From Thermomonas hydrothermalis (lineage in GTDB: Bacteria; Pseudomonadota; Gammaproteobacteria; Xanthomonadales; Xanthomonadaceae): DNA of 64,000 nt. A program made the position numbers and the translations under genes. The notes under the pieces are model-generated. The model was not told the origin of the DNA. It worked only from the letters and a program-made list of their open reading frames with translations, and made no database searches. Location of the stretch: NCBI RefSeq assembly GCF_900129205.1, contig NZ_FQUK01000002.1:43762-107761 (forward strand), in the 5' to 3' direction. Shown here one piece after another: positions 9,426 through 19,348 of the stretch (positions are counted from its first letter, which is position 1; every line of letters starts with the position of its first letter).

Positions 9426-10814
9426 ATGCCGCTGCCCACCGCCCTGATCGACACACTGTCCGCCGTGCTGGGGGACGGCTGGCGCACCGACCTGGACAGC
9501 CGCACCGCCCACGCCAGCGACGACTCCCGCCGTCAGCAGTTGCCCGCTGCCGTGGCGCTGCCGCAGACACGCCAGCAGGTGCAGGCACTGGTGCGCGCCT
9601 GCCGTGCGCACGGCGTGCCGCTGGTGGCACGCGGCGCCGGCACCGGCACCACCGGCGCTGCGGTTCCGGTGGATGGCAGCATCGCGGTGTCGTTTGCCCG
9701 CATGAACCGCATCCTCGATGTCCGCACCGCCGACCGCTGCGCGGTGGTGGAACCCGGCGTCCTGAACGGCGCGCTACAGGCGGCGCTGGCCCCGCACGGC
9801 CTGTTCTGGCCACCGGACCCGTCCAGTGCCGACAGCTGCACGGTCGGCGGCAATCTCGCCACCAATGCCGGCGGCCCGCGCGCGGTGAAATACGGCGCCA
9901 CCCGCGACAACGTGCTGGGGCTGGTTGCCGTCACCGGCACCGGCGACCTGATCCGCGCCGGCGGCGCCTACACTAAGGCCTCCGCCGGCTACGACCTGAC
10001 CCGGCTCCTGATCGGCAGCGAAGGCACCCTGGCGCTGATCGTGGAAGCCACGCTGAAGCTGGCGCCGCGTCCGCAGGCACAGGCCACGGTGCGCGCCTTC
10101 TACCGCGATGCCACCTGCGCCGCGGCGGCGGTTTCGCGGCTGATGGCCCAGCCGGCCGTGCCGGCAGTGCTGGAGTTCATGGATGGGCGCAGCCTGGGCC
10201 TGCTGCGCCGCCACGGCATTGATCTGCCCGAGGCCGGTGCCCTCCTGCTGATCGACGCCGAAGGCAGCGACGAAACCCTGCCCGACGCCTTGGCCGCCTT
10301 CGGGCACGCCGCCGAGGGCGACGGCCTGCTGGACCTGGACGTCGCCACCGATGGCGCCGCGCGCGAGCGCCTGTGGGCGGCGCGGCGTGCGCTGTCGCCG
10401 GCACTGCGCAGCATCGCTCCCGGCAAGATCAACGAGGACGTGGTGGTGCCGGTCTCGCGCATCCCCGATCTGGTGGCTGGTGTGGAGGCATTGGCCGATG
10501 CCTACGCGCTGACCATCGTGGTCTTCGGCCACGCCGGTAACGGCAACCTGCACGTCAACCTGCTCTATCACCCCGACGATGCCGATGAAACCGCCCGCGC
10601 ACACGCCGCGCTGCCGCGCGTGTTCGAACTGGCGCTGGCGCTGGGCGGCACCCTGTCCGGCGAGCACGGCATCGGCCTGTCCAAACGTGACTTCATGGCC
10701 CGTGCTTACGACCCGGCCACGCTGGCCGCGATGCACGCCATCAAGCAGGCGTTCGACCCGGACGGCATCCTCAATCCGGGCAAGCTGTTGCCGCCGCTTC
10801 AAACGAAATGCTGA
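9426..10814 (+). CDS. FAD-binding oxidoreductase, GlcD / D-lactate dehydrogenase type
   Basis: A 462-residue flavoprotein of the FAD-linked oxidase family that oxidises D-2-hydroxy acids. The N-terminal FAD-binding domain holds ARGAGTGTTGA (about residues 72-82) and the PDPSSADSCTVGGN loop; the C-terminal domain holds the metal-site signatures HAGNGNLH and GEHGIG. Substrate could be glycolate, D-lactate or D-2-hydroxyglutarate; no glcE/glcF genes follow, which favours a single-subunit enzyme. It is convergent with thiL, with the last 16 bp overlapping. Confidence 0.88.
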   Translation: MPLPTALIDTLSAVLGDGWRTDLDSRTAHASDDSRRQQLPAAVALPQTRQQVQALVRACRAHGVPLVARGAGTGTTGAAVPVDGSIAVSFARMNRILDVRTADRCAVVEPGVLNGALQAALAPHGLFWPPDPSSADSCTVGGNLATNAGGPRAVKYGATRDNVLGLVAVTGTGDLIRAGGAYTKASAGYDLTRLLIGSEGTLALIVEATLKLAPRPQAQATVRAFYRDATCAAAAVSRLMAQPAVPAVLEFMDGRSLGLLRRHGIDLPEAGALLLIDAEGSDETLPDALAAFGHAAEGDGLLDLDVATDGAARERLWAARRALSPALRSIAPGKINEDVVVPVSRIPDLVAGVEALADAYALTIVVFGHAGNGNLHVNLLYHPDDADETARAHAALPRVFELALALGGTLSGEHGIGLSKRDFMARAYDPATLAAMHAIKQAFDPDGILNPGKLLPPLQTKC

Positions 10815-11731
10815 TACCCGCTGGCGCCCGGGCTAAGACCGGGGCAGTGCACACCGGTGCCCGGCACGATCCGACCGACCGGCGTCAGCGGCAGTGACAA
10901 CTGCGCCACCAGGGCCTGCACGGCCGGGCACTTCGCCGGTGGCACGGTGAAGCACAATTCGTAGTCGTCGCCGCCCGTCGCCTGCAAGGTACGGCGGACG
11001 TCGGCATCGAAAGCGGAACGCAGGGCGTCGCTGGCCGGCAATGCGTCGATATCGATCTCCGCGCCAACCCCGCTGGCGCGGCAGATGTGGGTGAGGTCAG
11101 CCAGCAACCCGTCGGAAATGTCGATGCAGGCGCTGGCCAGCCCCCGCAGCGCCTGCCCCAGCGCCACCCGCGGGGTGGGCCGGTCGAGCCGGTCGCGCAG
11201 GGCCGGCGTCATCGGCGCACCGGCCTGCCAGTGCCGTAGCGCGCCCGCGGCATCGCCCAGGGTGCCACTGATCCAGACCTCGTCGCCGATGCGGGCGCCA
11301 TCGCGGCGCAGGGCCGCGCCTGCCGGCACGAACCCGTGTGCGGTGATCGACACCGACAGCGGCCCGCGGGTGGTATCGCCACCGACCAGCGCCACGCCGT
11401 GCTGCGCTGCGAGGGCAAGAAAGCCATCGCAGAAGCCATCCACGAACGCGGTATCGGCCCGCGGCAACGTCAGCGACAACGTGCACCAGGCGGGTTCTGC
11501 ACCCATCGCGGCCAGGTCGGACAGATTCACCGCCAGCGCCTTCCAGCCAATGTCGGCCGGCGCCGTTTCCGGGGGGAAATGCACGCCCGCGTTGAGCGTG
11601 TCCATGGTCACCGCCAGCAGTTGGCCCGGCGGCGGTGCCAGCAATGCGCCGTCGTCGCCGATGCCCAGCACCACGTCGTCGCGCAAGACGACGCGCTGGC
11701 GGATGCGGGCGATCAGGTCGAACTCGGCCAT
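10799..11731 (-). CDS. thiL: Thiamine-monophosphate kinase
   Basis: Phosphorylates thiamine monophosphate to the active diphosphate cofactor. It has 310 residues with the AIR-synthase-like fold; GIGDDGALL (about residues 24-32) is the magnesium/ATP site and MGAEPAW follows further on. The ATG at 11729-11731 gives the family's MAEFDLI start. It is the last gene of the nrdR-rib-nusB group, 46 bp after nusB. The pgpA gene that often follows is absent. Confidence 0.95.
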   Translation of the reverse strand: MAEFDLIARIRQRVVLRDDVVLGIGDDGALLAPPPGQLLAVTMDTLNAGVHFPPETAPADIGWKALAVNLSDLAAMGAEPAWCTLSLTLPRADTAFVDGFCDGFLALAAQHGVALVGGDTTRGPLSVSITAHGFVPAGAALRRDGARIGDEVWISGTLGDAAGALRHWQAGAPMTPALRDRLDRPTPRVALGQALRGLASACIDISDGLLADLTHICRASGVGAEIDIDALPASDALRSAFDADVRRTLQATGGDDYELCFTVPPAKCPAVQALVAQLSLPLTPVGRIVPGTGVHCPGLSPGASGYQHFV

Positions 11732-11777
11732 GCGCGATGCGGTGCAGGCCGTTCCCGTGCGGGCGGGAACGGCAGGA

Positions 11778-12230
11778 TTACTTTTTGGCTTCCACGCCGC
11801 GCAGCGCGGCGGCGGCCTTGTCCAGCACGCCGTTGACGTAGGTGTGGCCGTGCTCGGCACCGAACCGTTTGGTGGCGTCGATGGCTTCGTTGATCACGAC
11901 CCGGTACGGCACATCCGGACGGTGCAGCAGCTCGTAACCGGCAATCCGCAGCGCCGCACGTTCGACCAGATCGACCTCGTCGATGCTGCGATCCAGGTGC
12001 GGGGCCAGCGCCGCATCAATCGCCTGCACATGGCGCAGCACGCCGCGGATCAGGTCTTCGAAATATTCCAAGTCGGCCTGTTCGTGCGCCTGCTCGTGTG
12101 CGAACTGGGCCAGCAGGGCGCGCTCGTCCGGGCGGCTGACCTGCCAGGCATAGATCGCCTGCAGAGCGCGCCTGCGGGCACGCGCGCGCAGGACGGGATC
12201 GATGCCATCGGGACGACGTCGGAATTTCAT
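11778..12230 (-). CDS. nusB: Transcription antitermination protein NusB
   Basis: RNA-binding partner of NusE (S10) in rRNA antitermination complexes. It has 150 residues, all-helical in pattern, with the family's [11 protein letters not shown] start region and the [11 protein letters not shown] motif near the C-terminus. Its ATG overlaps the ribH stop as ATGA, the widespread ribH-nusB coupling. Confidence 0.95.
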   Translation of the reverse strand: MKFRRRPDGIDPVLRARARRRALQAIYAWQVSRPDERALLAQFAHEQAHEQADLEYFEDLIRGVLRHVQAIDAALAPHLDRSIDEVDLVERAALRIAGYELLHRPDVPYRVVINEAIDATKRFGAEHGHTYVNGVLDKAAAALRGVEAKK

Positions 12231-12706
12231 GCACGAACCTCCTGCAGGGCGCGGCAGAGATCGGCCATCTCGATGGCTGCCAGCGCTGCCTCTTCGCCCT
12301 TGTTGCCATGGCTGCCGCCGGCGCGGGCCAGGGCATCCTCAAACCGCTCCACCGCCAGCACGCCGTTGAGCACCGGCACGCCACTGGTCAACGCCACCTG
12401 CATCAGCCCCTGCGCGGCGCCGTCCGCAACCTGCTCGTAATGGCGGGTGTCACCGCGCACCACGCAGCCCAAGGCGATGATGGCGGCATGACGACCGCCC
12501 TGCGCCAGGATGCGCGCGGCCACCGGCAACTCCCAGGCGCCCGGCACCCGCACCACGTCGATCGCCTCCTCCGCCACGCCATTGGCCAGCAGGGTGGCAC
12601 GCGCCGAGGTCACCAGCGCATCGACGATGCGTGGGTTCCAGCGGCTGGCCAGGATGGCAAAACGCGCCTGCGGCGGCGGGCGCAGCTGACCTTCGAAATG
12701 GGACAT
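12227..12706 (-). CDS. ribH: 6,7-dimethyl-8-ribityllumazine synthase
   Basis: Penultimate step of riboflavin synthesis, condensing the pyrimidinedione with dihydroxybutanone phosphate. It has 159 residues from MSHFEG; an ATG two codons upstream is possible. Family signatures: PGAWELP (about residue 57), [16 protein letters not shown] with the catalytic histidine, and the AGGSHGNKG segment near the C-terminus. It lies 30 bp after ribBX and overlaps nusB by 4 bp. Confidence 0.96.
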   Translation of the reverse strand: MSHFEGQLRPPPQARFAILASRWNPRIVDALVTSARATLLANGVAEEAIDVVRVPGAWELPVAARILAQGGRHAAIIALGCVVRGDTRHYEQVADGAAQGLMQVALTSGVPVLNGVLAVERFEDALARAGGSHGNKGEEAALAAIEMADLCRALQEVRA

Positions 12707-12736
12707 CGGCATCGGCCATGAATCGGGCTGGCAAGT

Positions 12737-13843
12737 TTACCGCGCCGGCATCGCCACGTAGTCCACCACCTGCAACCCGTACCCGGCCAGACCGACCTGA
12801 CGGCGCGGCGTCCCCAGCACACGCAGGCGATGCACGCCCAGGTCAGCGAGGATCTGCGAACCGGCACCGGTGCGTCGCCATTCCGCCAGCACACCGGCGC
12901 GGGTGGGTGCCGGCGCTGGCTGGGCGCGGATGCGCGCCAGTACCGCCTCTGGATCGAAGGAATCCGCCAGCAGCACCAGCACGCCGCGCCCCTCCTCGGC
13001 GATCAGCGCCAGCACGTCGCCCACCAGCGGCCCGAAATCGGCGCGCCGCCAATGCAGGGCATCGGCCAGCGGATTCTGCGTCTGCACGCGCACCAGTACC
13101 GGCGCATCCCCGGCCACTTCGCCGCGGACCAGCGCAAAATGCAGGCCGTGACTGACGCGATCGCGGTAGGTGTGCAGCAGGAACGGGCCGTGATCGGTCT
13201 CAATAGCGCGACTGTCAATGCGCTCGACCGTGTGCTCGGTTTCCAGCCGGTAGCGGATCAGGTCTTCGATCGAACCGATCTTCAACCCATGCTCGCGTGC
13301 GAACACTTCCAGCTGCGGCCGGCGCGCCATGCTGCCATCGGGGTTGAGGATTTCCACCAGCACCCCGGCCGGCTCGAACCCGGCCAGCCGGGCCAGATCG
13401 CTGGCCGCTTCGGTGTGACCGGCGCGTGACAGCACGCCACCGGGCTGGGCCATCAACGGAAAAATGTGGCCAGGCTGGGTGAGATCAGACGGTTTGGCAT
13501 CCGGACGCACGGCCGTGCGGATGGTATGGGCGCGGTCATAGGCGGAAATGCCGGTGGTCACGCCTTCGGCGGCCTCGATGCTGACCGTGAAGTTGGTGTG
13601 ATGCGGCGAGGTGTTGTCGCGCACCATCGGCCCCAGCCCAAGCTGGGCGCAGCGCTCGCGGGTCAGCGCCAGGCATACCAGGCCGCGTGCGTGGGTGACC
13701 ATGAAGTTGATGTCGGCCGGCCGGACCAGCTCGGCCACCATGATCAGATCGCCTTCGTTCTCGCGATCCTCATCATCGACCACGACCACCATGCGCCCGG
13801 CGCGCAGCTCGTCCAGCAGCTCGGGGATGCTCGCAAAGCTCAT
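12737..13843 (-). CDS. ribB: 3,4-dihydroxy-2-butanone-4-phosphate synthase with degenerate RibA-like domain (RibBX)
   Basis: Makes dihydroxybutanone phosphate from ribulose 5-phosphate. It has 368 residues. The N-terminal RibB domain is intact: DDEDRENEGDL near residue 24, the TSPHHTNFTVS region and RAGHTEA. The C-terminal part resembles GTP cyclohydrolase II in layout but lacks its zinc cysteines (the SLRCDCG region) and the catalytic R-x-E-G-R block, so it is probably inactive there. This matches RibBX proteins, meaning a separate ribA should lie elsewhere. Start 13841-13843 overlaps the ribE stop. Confidence 0.9.
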   Translation of the reverse strand: MSFASIPELLDELRAGRMVVVVDDEDRENEGDLIMVAELVRPADINFMVTHARGLVCLALTRERCAQLGLGPMVRDNTSPHHTNFTVSIEAAEGVTTGISAYDRAHTIRTAVRPDAKPSDLTQPGHIFPLMAQPGGVLSRAGHTEAASDLARLAGFEPAGVLVEILNPDGSMARRPQLEVFAREHGLKIGSIEDLIRYRLETEHTVERIDSRAIETDHGPFLLHTYRDRVSHGLHFALVRGEVAGDAPVLVRVQTQNPLADALHWRRADFGPLVGDVLALIAEEGRGVLVLLADSFDPEAVLARIRAQPAPAPTRAGVLAEWRRTGAGSQILADLGVHRLRVLGTPRRQVGLAGYGLQVVDYVAMPAR

Positions 13844-14442
13844 GCCCAGCCCTCCGTACTGCGCAGTCGCTCCAGGTAGCGCGCCAACAGGTCCACCTCG
13901 ACGTTGACCTCGGTCCCCGGCTGCAGCGCGTGGAAGGCGGTATGGGCGACGGTATGTGGAATCAGCGCCACCTCGAAACCGTCCGCGTCCACTGCGTTGA
14001 CGGTCAGGCTGACCCCGTCCACGCAGATCGACCCCTTGGGCGCGACATAGCGCAGCAGCGGTCGCGCCAGGGCAAACCGCCAGCGCACCGCGCGTGCATC
14101 GTCCCAGCACCGCTCGGCGATGGCCAGCCCATCGACATGGCCGCTGACCAGATGCCCGCCCAAGCGGTCGCTCGGACGCAGCGCACGCTCCAGATTGAGC
14201 GGCGTCCCCACCGGCAGCCGCCCCAATGTGGTCAGCGCCAGGGTTTCGCTGGAGGCATCGACGTCGAAACGATCGTCGGCAAACGCCACCACGGTCAGAC
14301 AGCAGCCGTTGACCGCAATGCTTTCCCCCAGCCGCACATCGGTAAACGGCAGGCTGCCGGTGGCAATGACAAGACGGGCATCGCCGCCGCGCATCTCGCG
14401 CGCCAGCAGCTGGCCCACTCCTTCGATCAATCCTGTGAACAT
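13840..14442 (-). CDS. ribE: Riboflavin synthase, alpha chain
   Basis: Dismutates two ribityllumazines to riboflavin. It has 200 residues made of two homologous barrel halves, each with its MFTG/GHxxxGH-type pattern: MFTGLIEGVG at the start, VNGCCLTV, GGHLVSGHVDG in the middle and KGSICVDGVSLTVN in the second half. The ATG at 14440-14442 comes right after a hairpin and about 70 bp after an FMN riboswitch, so it is the first riboswitch-controlled gene of ribE-ribBX-ribH-nusB-thiL. Confidence 0.96.
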   Translation of the reverse strand: MFTGLIEGVGQLLAREMRGGDARLVIATGSLPFTDVRLGESIAVNGCCLTVVAFADDRFDVDASSETLALTTLGRLPVGTPLNLERALRPSDRLGGHLVSGHVDGLAIAERCWDDARAVRWRFALARPLLRYVAPKGSICVDGVSLTVNAVDADGFEVALIPHTVAHTAFHALQPGTEVNVEVDLLARYLERLRSTEGWA

Positions 14443-14470
14443 GGCGTTTGTCCCGTGTCCGGGAAACGCC
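14443..14470 (-). promoter_or_regulatory. Hairpin directly before the ribE start, likely hiding its ribosome binding site
   Basis: The outer arms 14443-14449 and 14464-14470 pair perfectly over 7 bp, and the inner arms 14452-14455 and 14460-14463 over 4 bp with a 4-nt loop. The only Shine-Dalgarno-like run before ribE (GGGA, 8 nt before ATG) is inside the stem. It lies between the FMN aptamer and the start codon, where an expression platform that blocks translation would be. Confidence 0.6.
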
Positions 14471-14514
14471 CGCAAGGCGCGCGCAGACCCCACGGCAACC
14501 ACGCCGTGCGGATG

Positions 14515-14657
14515 CGTCTTCTTTCTTCCGGACTGTGACCGTCGGCCCCGGCATTTGACCGGGTCTGCTGACCTTCCCGGTGGCGGGAAGCGCTCGCGGG
14601 CTCGCACGGCGCACCGTGCCTACCGCCGGTGGGGACTTCCACCCCGCCCTGAAGACG
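14515..14657 (-). ncRNA. FMN riboswitch (RFN element)
   Basis: Minus-strand sequence carries the conserved RFN blocks in order: TCTTCAGGGCGGGGTG, TCCCCACCGGCGGT, AGCCCGCGAGCG, GGTCAGCAGACCCGGT, GGGGCCGACGGT and AGTCCGGA. It lies in the 272-bp gap between ribD and ribE, so it controls ribE and genes after it but not ribD. High FMN should shut expression. Ends are placed at the outer P1 strands. Confidence 0.95.
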
Positions 14658-14714
14658 TTTCTTCGTGTGTGCAATGCCGGTCACCCGGCGCGCGCAGTGT
14701 AGCACCGCGCCGGG

Positions 14715-15833
14715 TCAACCCTGGCCCGTGCCTGCGGCAGCGGCCGGGTCGGCCTGCGGGCGCAGCAGCAGGCGCAGATCCTCGCCAACCTGACGGCTGT
14801 CCAGCAGGGACATGCGCAGGCGTTGCGCCATCGTGTCGATGGCCAAGCCGTCCAGCAGCGGTCGCGCCTTGGCACCCAGCAACACCGGTGCCACGTACAG
14901 CAGCAGCTCGTCCACCAATCCCGCCTGCAGGAAGGCGCCCGCCAGGGTGGGGCCGGCCTCCACCTGCACCTCGTTGATGCCGCGCTCCGCCAGCAGGCGC
15001 AGTACTGCCGCAAGATCCAACCGGGCACCGCGCACCGGGGCCGCCACATGCGCCACCGCCATGTCCTGCGGGATGCAGGCGTCGGGGGCATGCACATAGA
15101 GGGTTGGCGCATCGCCCTCGCGCACCCGGCTGCGGCCGAGGGAAACCAGCCCCGGATCCAGCACCACCCGCAGCGGCGGCACCACCTCGGTATCGGGCAG
15201 ACGCACGGTCAACTGCGGGTCGTCGGCCAGCACGGTTCTGGCGCCGGTCAGCAGGGCGCCGCTGCGGGCACGCCAACGCTGGACGTCGGCACGCGCGGCT
15301 TCGCCGGTGATCCATTTCGATTCACCGTTGGCCAAGGCGGTGCGGCCATCCAGGCTCATGGCCAGCTTCACCCGCAGCCACGGCCGGCCGCGTTCGATGC
15401 GCGCCAGGAAGCCGCGGTTCAACTCGCGTGCCTGCGCCTCCAGCAGTCCATACTCGACCACGATGCCGGCCGCACGCAGACGCGCAAAGCCTGCGCCATC
15501 GACCTGCGGGAACGGGTCGCGCATGGCCGCCACCACCCGGGCCACGCCGGCGGCAATCAGGGCATCCGCACAGGGCGGCGTGCTGCCGTGATGGGCGCAG
15601 GGCTCGAGGGTGACATAAGCGGTAGCCCCGCGCGCCCGCTCCCCCGCTGCGCGCAGGGCGAACACTTCCGCATGCGGCCCACCCTTGCGCTGGTGCCAGC
15701 CCTCGCCGACCACCTCGCCGTCGCGGGCCAGCACGCAGCCCACCATCGGATTGGGACGGGTGGTGTAGGCACCGCGCTCGGCCAGCCGCAAGGCACGCGC
15801 CATCAGCGCGTGGTCGGTGGCGGAAAAACTCAT
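14715..15833 (-). CDS. ribD: Bifunctional riboflavin deaminase/reductase RibD
   Basis: Carries out the deamination and the side-chain reduction of the pyrimidine intermediate in riboflavin synthesis. It has 372 residues. The N-terminal deaminase domain has zinc ligands H54, C79 and C88 (PHAEV and [11 protein letters not shown]); the C-terminal reductase domain starts at about residue 150 and holds [11 protein letters not shown]. The ATG overlaps the nrdR stop as ATGA. It lies upstream of the FMN riboswitch and so is probably read with nrdR. Confidence 0.95.
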   Translation of the reverse strand: MSFSATDHALMARALRLAERGAYTTRPNPMVGCVLARDGEVVGEGWHQRKGGPHAEVFALRAAGERARGATAYVTLEPCAHHGSTPPCADALIAAGVARVVAAMRDPFPQVDGAGFARLRAAGIVVEYGLLEAQARELNRGFLARIERGRPWLRVKLAMSLDGRTALANGESKWITGEAARADVQRWRARSGALLTGARTVLADDPQLTVRLPDTEVVPPLRVVLDPGLVSLGRSRVREGDAPTLYVHAPDACIPQDMAVAHVAAPVRGARLDLAAVLRLLAERGINEVQVEAGPTLAGAFLQAGLVDELLLYVAPVLLGAKARPLLDGLAIDTMAQRLRMSLLDSRQVGEDLRLLLRPQADPAAAAGTGQG

Positions 15834-16345
15834 CGCTGTCGCTCCGGCTGCGGCCCGCCAAGCTCCAGCAACGGCAACTGACCTTCGCTGGGCAGCTCGC
15901 GCTCCAGCCGATCGAGTTCCTCGCGGAAGTCGGCCACGTCCTGAAAGCTGCGATACACCGACGCAAAGCGCACGTAGGCCACATGGTCGAGCTTGCGCAG
16001 CTGCTCCATCACAAATTCGCCAACCCGGCGCGATGGCAGCTCGCGCTCGCCAGTCAAGCGGACGGCATGCACCACCGCATGCACGGCCGCGTCAACCTGC
16101 GACTCCGACACCGGCCGCTTCTGCAGGGCGCGCTCCAGGCCAGCGCGCAGCTTGCGCACGTCGAACGACTCACGCCGACCGTCGTTCTTGATGATCGCCG
16201 GCAGCTTGAGTTCGATGGTCTCCAGCGTGGAGAAACGTTCGCCGCATGCCTCGCAGCCACGGCGCCGGCGGATGGTGGCGCCGTCATCGCTGACCCGCGA
16301 GTCGATCACCCGCGTCTCGGTGTGCTGGCAGAACGGGCAGTGCAT
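15830..16345 (-). CDS. nrdR: Transcriptional repressor NrdR
   Basis: ATP/dATP-sensing zinc-ribbon and ATP-cone repressor of ribonucleotide reductase genes. It has 171 residues. The zinc ribbon uses C3, C6, C31 and C34; the ATP-cone domain starts at about residue 49 ([10 protein letters not shown]) and includes RFASVYRSF. Placement directly before ribD is widely conserved. No NrdR boxes were seen in the window, as no nrd genes are present. Confidence 0.96.
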   Translation of the reverse strand: MHCPFCQHTETRVIDSRVSDDGATIRRRRGCEACGERFSTLETIELKLPAIIKNDGRRESFDVRKLRAGLERALQKRPVSESQVDAAVHAVVHAVRLTGERELPSRRVGEFVMEQLRKLDHVAYVRFASVYRSFQDVADFREELDRLERELPSEGQLPLLELGGPQPERQR

Positions 16346-16354
16346 CGGATCGGA

Positions 16355-16873
16355 TTATTCCTGGCTGCTGCCGGCGCTGGCGCCCCGCCGCGGCTGGCGG
16401 AACGAAATCGGCACCGCCAGCACGGTGGTGACCGGCGTGCCATCGACCGTGGCCGGCGCGAAGGTGGCATTGGCCAGCACCCGCTTGGCCGCGATCGCAA
16501 AGGCACCATCACTCATGCAGATCGCTTCCGAGGCCAGCGGCTTGCCATCGGCACCCACCAGAACCGCCACCACCACCGTCGCCCATTTGCCTTCCAGGCC
16601 ACGCGGCGGAATCACCTTGCCGTGGCTGAGGACTTTGGGCGGTGTATGCGCGCTGCTGGCCACCGGCACCTCCGGCCATGCCGCCCCAAACACGTCGCCC
16701 ATGGTCTTGCCGGCAAAGGGCTGGATGTCGCCATCCCGGCAAGTGACCGGCAGATCGCGCGCGCCCGGTGCGCTGTAGTCGGTATTGCTGCTCCAGCGTG
16801 GCGCCTGCGCACTGGCGGTAGCCGCCAGCCCCAGGGCGCCAAGCGACAGGGCCAAAGCAAGGATTTTTCGCAT
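16355..16873 (-). CDS. Exported protein with TonB C-terminal-like domain
   Basis: A 172-residue protein with a clear signal peptide (MRKILALAL...ASA, cleavage near residue 23). The C-terminal half (ATVVVAVLVGADGKP...FAPATVDGTPV) follows the pattern of the TonB C-terminal family, in which a variable residue stretch is followed by a V-x-x-P-x-x-F end. It lacks the membrane anchor and proline-rich spacer of a true TonB, so it is not likely to energise receptors. It sits between glyA and nrdR on the same strand; function unknown. Confidence 0.7.
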   Translation of the reverse strand: MRKILALALSLGALGLAATASAQAPRWSSNTDYSAPGARDLPVTCRDGDIQPFAGKTMGDVFGAAWPEVPVASSAHTPPKVLSHGKVIPPRGLEGKWATVVVAVLVGADGKPLASEAICMSDGAFAIAAKRVLANATFAPATVDGTPVTTVLAVPISFRQPRRGASAGSSQE

Positions 16874-16900
16874 CACACGCTCCTGCATCGTCTGGATTCC

Positions 16901-18169
16901 TCAACCGTACACCGGGAAGCGCCGGCACTGCTGCTCGACGTTGGCACGCACCTGAGCGATGACGTTTTCGTCGTTCGGGTTGTCCAGCACATCGCAGATC
17001 CAGTGGGTCAGCTCGACCGCATCGGCCTCGCGATAGCCGCGGGTGGTGATCGCCGGCGTACCGACGCGCAGCCCCGACGTGACAAACGGCTTGCGCGGAT
17101 CATTGGGCACGGCGTTCTTGTTGACCGTGATGTGGGCACGCCCGAGCGCCTCCTCGGCGTCCTTACCAGTCACCTCGCGGCCGATCAGATCGACCAGCAT
17201 CAAGTGGTTTTCGGTACCGCCGGAAACGATCTTGTAGCCGCGTTCGATGAAGGTGCCGGCCATGGCCTTGGCATTCTTCACCACCTGCTGCTGGTAGTCC
17301 TTGAATGCCGGCTCCAGCGCTTCCTTGAAGGCCACCGCCTTGGCCGCGATCACATGCATCAGCGGCCCACCCTGGATGCCCGGGAAGACGATGGACTGCA
17401 GCTTCTTCTCCAGTTCCTCCGCCTGCGCGCCCATGCCGGCCCTGCTGGCGACGATGATCCCGCCGCGCGGGCCGCGCAGGGTCTTGTGGGTGGTGGAGGT
17501 CACCACGTGCGCATGCGGCAGCGGGCTGGGATAGACGCCCGCCGCCACCAGCCCGGCCACATGCGCCATGTCCACGAACAGGTAGGCGCCCACTTTGTCG
17601 GCAATTGCACGGAAACGCGCCCAATCGACCACCTGCGAATACGCGGAGAAGCCGGCCACGATCATCTTTGGCGTGTGCTCCAGGGCGAGTCGCTCGACCT
17701 CGTCGTAATCGATCAGCCCTGCGTCATTGACGCCGTACTGCACCGCGTTGAACAGCTTGCCCGAGGCGTTGACCTTGGCGCCGTGGGTGAGGTGCCCGCC
17801 GTGCGCCAATGACATGCCGAGGATGGTGTCACCTGGTTGCAGCAGTGCGAAATACACGGCCTGATTGGCCTGTGAGCCGCTATGCGGCTGCACGTTCGCA
17901 TAGTCGGCGCCGAATAACTGCTTGCAGCGGTCAATGGCAAGCTGCTCGGCCACGTCGACAAACTCGCAGCCCCCGTAGTAGCGCTTGCCCGGATAGCCCT
18001 CTGCGTATTTGTTGGTGAGCTGGCTGCCCTGCGCTTCCATCACTCGCGGGCTGGCGTAGTTCTCGGAGGCGATCAGCTCAACGTGATCTTCCTGCCGGCG
18101 GGTTTCGGCCGCGATGGCCTGGGCAAGTTCAGGGTCGAAGGCGGCAAGCGTGTCGGCGCGGGAAAACAT
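16901..18169 (-). CDS. glyA: Serine hydroxymethyltransferase
   Basis: PLP enzyme converting serine and tetrahydrofolate to glycine and methylene-THF. It has 422 residues, near the family norm. The PLP lysine is in the [13 protein letters not shown] motif at about residue 230; [11 protein letters not shown] and LSGSQANQ-type segments (here PHSGSQAN) are present at the N-terminus. The ATG at 18167-18169 gives MFSRADTL. It starts the minus-strand run glyA, exported protein, nrdR, ribD. It feeds folate C1 units. Confidence 0.97.
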   Translation of the reverse strand: MFSRADTLAAFDPELAQAIAAETRRQEDHVELIASENYASPRVMEAQGSQLTNKYAEGYPGKRYYGGCEFVDVAEQLAIDRCKQLFGADYANVQPHSGSQANQAVYFALLQPGDTILGMSLAHGGHLTHGAKVNASGKLFNAVQYGVNDAGLIDYDEVERLALEHTPKMIVAGFSAYSQVVDWARFRAIADKVGAYLFVDMAHVAGLVAAGVYPSPLPHAHVVTSTTHKTLRGPRGGIIVASRAGMGAQAEELEKKLQSIVFPGIQGGPLMHVIAAKAVAFKEALEPAFKDYQQQVVKNAKAMAGTFIERGYKIVSGGTENHLMLVDLIGREVTGKDAEEALGRAHITVNKNAVPNDPRKPFVTSGLRVGTPAITTRGYREADAVELTHWICDVLDNPNDENVIAQVRANVEQQCRRFPVYG

Positions 18170-18328
18170 GCGATTGGCTCCGGGGAGGGCGGGAACAATT
18201 CCCTGATTGTAGCCCTTGCTCCCCCTGCCCACGGTGGCACCACGCCGCAGCTTAAGACCGCCGGGGCAGCACCAAACCGCACGGAATGCCGGATGATATG
18301 CGCCCGTGTTCCACTCCCCCCCATCTTC

Positions 18329-19348
18329 ATGTCCGCTGGCGCCCCCTCCTTTGACACCCCAACCGCCCGCCTGCTGCCCGGCCTGCTGCTATGCCTGCCG
18401 CTGGCCGCACTGGCCTATGCCCTGGGTCTGCGCTGGCCGCTGGTGGGCGGCGCGGTGTTAGGCATCCTGACCGGGCTGCTGGTGCGCAACCTCTGGCCGC
18501 TTCCAGCCGCCACCGCCCCCGGCATCCGCTTCACCGGCAAGTACCTGCTGCAGGCGGCGGTGGTGGCGCTGGGCTTCGGGCTCGACCTGCGACAGGTCGT
18601 GCAGACCGGCTTGTCCTCGCTGACCGTGACCCTGTCCACGCTGGGCGTGGCATTCCTCACCGCCTGGGCGCTGGCGCGCTGGCTGCGGGTCCATCACGTG
18701 CTGGGCACGCTGATCGGCGTCGGCACCGGCATTTGCGGCGGCTCGGCGATCGCCGCAGTCACCCCGATCCTGCGTCCGGACGAACACGACACCGCCCTGG
18801 CGCTGTCCACCGTTTTTCTGTTCAACCTGGTGGCGGTACTGGTGTTTCCGCCACTGGGGCACCTGCTGGGTTTGAGTGACGCCGGCTTCGGGCTGTGGGC
18901 CGGCACGGCGATCAACGACACGTCCTCGGTGGTTGCCGCCGGCTATCTGTACAGCCATGCCGCCGGGGACATCGCCACCGTGGTCAAGCTGACCCGTGCC
19001 ACTCTGATCATCCCGGTCTGTCTGGCCCTGGCCGGCTGGCAGGCCTGGCGGCAGCGCAATGCCAGCACTGGCCCGGTCTCGCTGCGCGGGATCGTGCCCT
19101 GGTTCATCTTTGGCTTTCTGGCCGCCGCCGCCCTACGCGGCAGCGGGGTGGTCCCCACCGCCTGGCTGGCTCCGCTGCATCAGATTGCCTCGTTCCTGAT
19201 CGTACTGGCGCTGACCGCGATTGGCCTGTCCGCCGACCTGCGCCGGCTGCTCGCCACCGGCGCTCGCCCGCTGCTGCTGGGCCTGGGCACCTGGCTTGCG
19301 GTGGCCACCAGCAGCCTGCTGCTGCAACGACTCCTGCACCAGGCGTAA
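18329..19348 (+). CDS. YeiH/UPF0324 family membrane transporter (putative sulfate exporter family)
   Basis: A 339-residue integral membrane protein with about ten hydrophobic segments and the family signatures [27 protein letters not shown] and [13 protein letters not shown]. Members are annotated as putative sulfate exporters, but direct evidence is thin and the substrate here is unknown. It is divergent from glyA. The ATG at 18329 is chosen over upstream in-frame codons because it directly precedes the first membrane segment. Confidence 0.85.
   Translation: MSAGAPSFDTPTARLLPGLLLCLPLAALAYALGLRWPLVGGAVLGILTGLLVRNLWPLPAATAPGIRFTGKYLLQAAVVALGFGLDLRQVVQTGLSSLTVTLSTLGVAFLTAWALARWLRVHHVLGTLIGVGTGICGGSAIAAVTPILRPDEHDTALALSTVFLFNLVAVLVFPPLGHLLGLSDAGFGLWAGTAINDTSSVVAAGYLYSHAAGDIATVVKLTRATLIIPVCLALAGWQAWRQRNASTGPVSLRGIVPWFIFGFLAAAALRGSGVVPTAWLAPLHQIASFLIVLALTAIGLSADLRRLLATGARPLLLGLGTWLAVATSSLLLQRLLHQA

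Noticed and set aside
14515..14657. Transcription terminator after ribD
   Set aside because: The folded region matches the conserved blocks of the FMN aptamer and has no T run.
12737..14674. 645-codon frame that extends ribBX upstream through ribE and the riboswitch
   Set aside because: The conserved RibB start is at 13843; the extension overlaps ribE and the FMN riboswitch.
16355..16873. A TonB energy-transducing protein
   Set aside because: It has a cleavable signal peptide and no proline-rich spacer or membrane anchor; only the C-terminal fold is TonB-like.
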